NCBI GenBank assembly: GCA_016124745.1
Contig: WGNC01000018.1
Span: forward strand, 152,745-216,744
Reading direction: 5' to 3'
DNA length: 64,000 nucleotides
From: Thiobacillus sp.
Lineage (GTDB): Bacteria > Pseudomonadota > Gammaproteobacteria > Burkholderiales > Thiobacillaceae
Under the pieces are notes generated by a model. The model made no database searches and was not told the DNA's origin. It saw nothing but the letters and a program-made list of their open reading frames with translations. The position numbers and the translations under genes are program-made. Shown in pieces: positions 63,156 to 64,000 of this stretch (the first letter of the stretch is position 1; each line of letters begins with the position of its first letter).

Positions 63156-63596
63156 TGCAGTGTACTAAGAGTGTGGCGTTTTCCACGGTGGTGCTGGTCA
63201 GATGCATTAGCCGACCGTGGCGAGCAATGCAGGGCACACCAAAAATACCATTCTACTCAGCCTTGGCAAGATTTAGCAGCAAGCCTAAGTAAGTTGCTTC
63301 TGGCGTGACATCGTCCAAACTCAAATGCGACCTGTCAATGTTGTATGAGTCTGGTTAGCCAGTGATGTCTGCACTGCCCGGACAAAAGCGCGGCAGGCCG
63401 TAAAGTCGAGGCACGGTCGTAGCCCGCACCGACTCGAATGACCGCTACCCGTGGTGAACCGGATGCTCAATAGCGCCGGTGTTGCGTTTCCTGACCGCCC
63501 TTATCCTGACCAGTAGCGCTAGTTCGGGGCAAGTCCTTAAAGCAGACACTCGAGGGCTGTCAGTACCCGTGTGCGGGTGGCCGCTTTGGCCTGCGG
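63156..63596. other. Noncoding stretch between operon promoter and IS30 element
   Basis: No intact gene is seen. On the minus strand 63537-63596 could encode a short remnant ending PQAKAATRTRVLTALECLL before a stop, but its start would be inside the IS element, so its origin cannot be fixed from this window. Confidence 0.5.
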
Positions 63597-64000
63597 ATTC
63601 AACCGGTGGATGCAACACACTAGAGACTGCGTAAGCAGGAGGAGTGTTGTAAATGAAGCAAAGACCTCGAATCTATTACACGGAAAGTCAGAAGGCGCTG
63701 ATGTGGGAGCGCTGGCAGAAGGGTGAGTCCCTTCAACAGATCGCCCAGTTTTTTGATCGAAATCACTCATCAGTACAAGGTATTCTGTATGAGACTGGCG
63801 GGATACGTCCGCCGCAACGATGCCGTTCCAGATTGGCGCTGACATTGCCTGAACGAGAGGAGATATCGCGTGCGGTGATAGCAGGTCACTCGATCCGTTC
63901 GATTGCAGCGTCACTCGGGCGAGCACCATCCACCATTAGCCGAGAGATCAAGCGCAATGGCGGCCATGAATCCTATCGAGCAGCTCAGGCCGACCGAGCC
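63597..64000 (+). mobile_element. IS30-family insertion sequence, left end
   Basis: The likely left end is near GATTCAACCGGTGGATGCAA, 50-60 bp before the transposase start. The right end is outside the window, so terminal inverted repeats cannot be compared. It borders the AT-rich island on its right side. Confidence 0.65.
63653..64000 (+). CDS. IS30-family transposase, N-terminal 116 residues (runs off window)
   Basis: The frame from ATG 63653 is open to the last base (116 codons). It begins MKQRPRIYYTESQKALMWE, has an early helix-turn-helix with KGESLQQIAQFFDRNHSSVQ, and a second HTH GHSIRSIAASLGRAPSTISREIKRNGG, both characteristic of IS30-family transposases. AGGAGG lies upstream at about 63638. 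The catalytic DDE domain is outside the window. Confidence 0.9.
   Translation, partial: MKQRPRIYYTESQKALMWERWQKGESLQQIAQFFDRNHSSVQGILYETGGIRPPQRCRSRLALTLPEREEISRAVIAGHSIRSIAASLGRAPSTISREIKRNGGHESYRAAQADRA

Noticed and set aside
63090..63300. Possible cobalamin riboswitch upstream of the radical SAM operon
   Set aside because: No B12-box-like conserved core was found in the leader, and the leader is short.

Overview
The window is a high-GC proteobacterial chromosome segment. It looks like a sulfur-oxidising, Thiobacillus-like betaproteobacterium. Pointers are a flavocytochrome c sulfide dehydrogenase-type flavoprotein, an octaheme nitrite reductase, a complete System I cytochrome c maturation cluster, a cbb3 oxidase, a SoxH-like metallohydrolase, and the gene order pyrG-kdsA-eno-ftsB followed by zipA-ligA. 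The genus is an inference from gene content; no rRNA or tRNA gene was recognised.

Layout. 1-2460: the end of an FccB-like flavoprotein gene, then an octaheme cytochrome c nitrite reductase and a clear terminator. 2588-9694: ccmABCDEFGHI, which makes c-type cytochromes such as the octaheme enzyme and the cbb3 subunits. 9785-18157: housekeeping (pyrG, kdsA, eno, ftsB, zipA-like, ligA, galU). 18188-19306: a DUF1348 gene and a divergent tetR separated by two 18-bp palindromic operators. 19284-30111: nnrD, a small DUF3330 protein, purL, ppc, a coiled-coil membrane protein and hemN. 30172-36422 (minus strand): a glycine-zipper lipoprotein, a small Cys-tailed membrane protein, a DUF3149 peptide, fixH, ccoG and ccoPQON. 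36654-44133: two histidine phosphatases, ald, pyrD, a SoxH-like hydrolase, a dicarboxylate symporter and a DD-carboxypeptidase. 44200-47352: a repeat-rich stretch with large hairpin elements around a DUF3617 gene and a TMTC-like membrane protein. 47350-51189: a transglutaminase-DUF58-MoxR operon.

From about 51.2 kb the sequence becomes visibly more AT-rich and holds an accessory island, closed on the right by an IS30-family transposase that runs off the window. The island contains a PAP2-like membrane phosphatase plus an NTF2-like secreted protein (plus strand), and a convergent nine-gene minus-strand operon of about 10 kb: GNAT-like, GH3-type acyl-adenylating enzyme, radical SAM, radical SAM, GNAT-like, radical SAM, radical SAM, a polytopic membrane protein and a fatty-acid desaturase-like protein. 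The genes overlap by ATGA or GTGA at five of eight junctions. A candidate sigma70-type promoter precedes the first gene. Four different B12-binding-fold radical SAM enzymes together with GH3, GNAT and desaturase-type enzymes suggest biosynthesis of an unusual modified lipid or acyl conjugate. I do not recognise this cluster as a described system, and it is the most interesting item in the window.
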